Shown here: positions 15,700 through 16,826 of the stretch, piece by piece
Layout of the letters: each line of letters begins with the position of its first letter
Position numbering within the stretch: position 1 is the stretch's first letter
NCBI GenBank assembly: GCA_900759455.1
Contig: CAAEVI010000073.1
Coordinates: 1 to 16,826, forward strand
Length of the DNA stretch: 16,826 nucleotides
Direction of reading: 5' to 3'
Origin: Erysipelotrichaceae bacterium
GTDB lineage: Bacteria > Bacillota_I > Bacilli_A > Erysipelotrichales > Erysipelotrichaceae
Translations under genes and position numbers: made by a program
Notes under the pieces: generated by a model
What the model saw: the letters and a program-made list of their open reading frames with translations, nothing else
Databases searched by the model: none
What the model was told of the DNA's origin: nothing

Positions 15700-16653
15700 T
15701 TACTGACGCAGGCTCTGCAGCACAGCAAGATTTTCCTGCATTAGCGAAAGATAATCTTTTCCCAAAGACTGCTGATCTTCGCTCAAAGAAGAGATATTGC
15801 TCAAAGCTACCGGTATCAGTCCCAGCTCATTGATCAGCTGCAGTCGAAGGTCCACCATATCCTGAGGCAGATTTTCCTCGATAGCCATATACTTTACCCC
15901 ATGTTCAATCAACGTTGTACGGATAACATCCAGCTGTTCCTCATTCGGCAGCACGCCATAGCGGGACAAACAGATCGGATATACATTGATGCCGTAACTG
16001 TTCTGCAGATGTCCGAAATTGGCCGTCATGACAGCAATCGAAATATCGTCATCCCTGAGCTCCTGATACTGAGCATCCAAAGCTGCAAGACTGATTTCCA
16101 GCTGCTGATAATTATATTCGAATTCATCGGCATATGCCGGATAACGTTCGGACAGATAGTCACAAATGATCGACGCCATTCCGGTCATCGTTACCGCATC
16201 CATCCACAATGTCGGATCAGAATAATACGTATCGACATTCTTAAATTCGCTCCCCTCATAATATGGGGAAGAAACACTGGTCCCAACACCGTTGCTGTAA
16301 GAAGTAACCACTCGCTGGAACGGAAAACTGCCAAGCTGTTCCGCAAGATTCACTTTGTCTAAACGGGCATTGTTGATGTCCTGTGAATATATTTCATAAT
16401 AAGATTCCAGACCCCCGATATAAAACAAAACATCGCTCTGCATCAGCAGCTCATTATAATTATCCCTGATCTGTGCCCGCTGAATCAGCGTATTCTCACT
16501 TAACATCTCACATTCGACACGATTATGTGCAATCTGTTTGACAAGATATTGCAGCGGATAGCAGGTAACCAGCACCCGATAATGGGTCCCCTGACAGCCA
16601 GAGAGCGGATAAACCAGCAACAACAGTACGAAAAGCATTTTGCGCAACTTCAT
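15700..16653 (-). CDS. TroA/ZnuA-like metal ABC transporter solute-binding lipoprotein, atypical ligands
   Basis: Resembles the periplasmic-type binding proteins that deliver Zn or Mn to ABC transporters. From the chosen start it has 317 residues: a signal peptide with lysines and a run of leucines, then lipobox LSGC with lipidated C20. The fold markers are VLVTCYPLQYLVKQIA near 27-42, VLFYIGGLE (75-83), a DPTLWMD segment (146-152) and TANFGHLQNSYG (210-221). In classical members the second and third of these carry ligand histidines (DPHxW and HxAFxY), which here are T148 and T210; the first His loop is also missing. H215, H43, H24 and H251 remain. An in-frame ATG at 16690-16692 adds 13 residues, but the ATG at 16651-16653 follows GAGGTGAGG and gives a proper signal peptide. 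The fold call is fairly good; the ligand is open. Confidence 0.8.
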   Translation of the reverse strand: MKLRKMLFVLLLLVYPLSGCQGTHYRVLVTCYPLQYLVKQIAHNRVECEMLSENTLIQRAQIRDNYNELLMQSDVLFYIGGLESYYEIYSQDINNARLDKVNLAEQLGSFPFQRVVTSYSNGVGTSVSSPYYEGSEFKNVDTYYSDPTLWMDAVTMTGMASIICDYLSERYPAYADEFEYNYQQLEISLAALDAQYQELRDDDISIAVMTANFGHLQNSYGINVYPICLSRYGVLPNEEQLDVIRTTLIEHGVKYMAIEENLPQDMVDLRLQLINELGLIPVALSNISSLSEDQQSLGKDYLSLMQENLAVLQSLRQ

Positions 16654-16671
16654 CTGCCTCACCTCGTGGCT

Positions 16672-16680
16672 ATTATAACA
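16672..16680 (-). promoter_or_regulatory. Candidate extended -10 promoter of the lipoprotein gene
   Basis: TGTTATAAT, an extended -10 with perfect TATAAT at 16672-16677 and no clear -35. The predicted start falls almost on the Shine-Dalgarno, so the leader would be about 12 bases. Co-transcription from the upstream gene 45 bp away is the alternative. Confidence 0.5.
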
Positions 16681-16698
16681 TACTTCCCGCAAAGACAG

Positions 16699-16826
16699 CT
16701 ATTTTTCATCGGCAATGTCTGTTACATGAAACAACTGCTTCAGCCACTCTTTTTCCGGCACGCTCTTATTTCCGAAGTGCAGATAGTTGGTACGCATTCG
16801 ATACAGATCATGATGGTCATGAATAC
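16699..16826 (-). CDS. C-terminal 41 residues of an unidentified protein
   Basis: Only the tail is in the window, ending in TAG at 16699-16701. It reads IHDHHDLYRMRTNYLHFGN and continues to FHVTDIADEK, with a cluster of three histidines and two aspartates near the visible start and two further histidines. I do not recognise the family. The histidine cluster, and its place directly upstream of a TroA-like lipoprotein, would fit a metal-transport component such as an ATPase or permease tail, but that is a guess. The frame is open to the window edge and free of stops, and codon use resembles its neighbours, so a real coding end is likely. Confidence 0.6.
   Translation of the reverse strand, partial: IHDHHDLYRMRTNYLHFGNKSVPEKEWLKQLFHVTDIADEK

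Noticed and set aside
15901..16362. Plus-strand frame of 153 residues opposite the lipoprotein gene
   Set aside because: Antisense shadow with no recognisable domain; the sense strand has a signal peptide, lipobox and terminator.
1..16826. CRISPR arrays, tRNA or rRNA genes, insertion sequences, phage or defence genes
   Set aside because: No repeat-spacer pattern, no cloverleaf or rRNA signature in the gaps, and no transposase, integrase or known defence motif in any supported gene.

Overview
This window looks like core chromosome of a low-to-mid GC member of the Bacillota. Every gene lies on the minus strand, Shine-Dalgarno sites are strong and purine-rich, and promoters resemble housekeeping sigma-A sites, often with an extended TGn -10. 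The Bacillota-specific helicase loaders (DnaB/DnaD type plus DnaI), a degenerate RNase J beside ftsK, a small 2[4Fe-4S] ferredoxin and the polA-mutM-coaE-dnaB-dnaI order point to Bacilli or Erysipelotrichia-like relatives. I cannot name the genus. I see no rRNA, tRNA, CRISPR array, insertion sequence or phage gene, and no gene-free stretch longer than about 250 bases.

Read from high to low coordinates, the direction of transcription, the window holds these units. (1) The C-terminus of an unidentified histidine-containing protein runs off the right edge (16699-16826), followed by a TroA-like lipoprotein (15700-16653) with a strong terminator. (2) A genome-maintenance and replication operon, polA-mutM-coaE-dnaB-dnaI (9417-15526), has gaps of 8 and 27 bp and overlaps of 4 and 11 bp, and one candidate promoter at 15579-15584. 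(3) A glycolytic pair, pfkA-pyk (6948-9353), has its own promoter, an inverted repeat over the -10 box, and a terminator. (4) An AI-2E-family membrane protein (5629-6840) stands alone between promoter and terminator. (5) A 57-residue ferredoxin (5211-5384), too small for a usual ORF cutoff, has an excellent promoter and a terminator that begins at its stop codon. It is followed by miaB (3703-5148), a radical-SAM tRNA modification enzyme that may depend on ferredoxin-level electron supply. (6) An RNase J2-like protein (1883-3544) is followed 20 bp later by ftsK/spoIIIE, cut by the left edge.

The content is mostly ordinary housekeeping and I found no convincing new multi-gene system. The points most worth a second look are local: an in-frame eight-codon minicistron and hairpin directly before polA; a 7-bp inverted repeat over the pfkA -10 box, with a cre-like site upstream; an RNase J paralogue that has lost several metal ligands; and a TroA-family lipoprotein lacking the usual histidine ligands.
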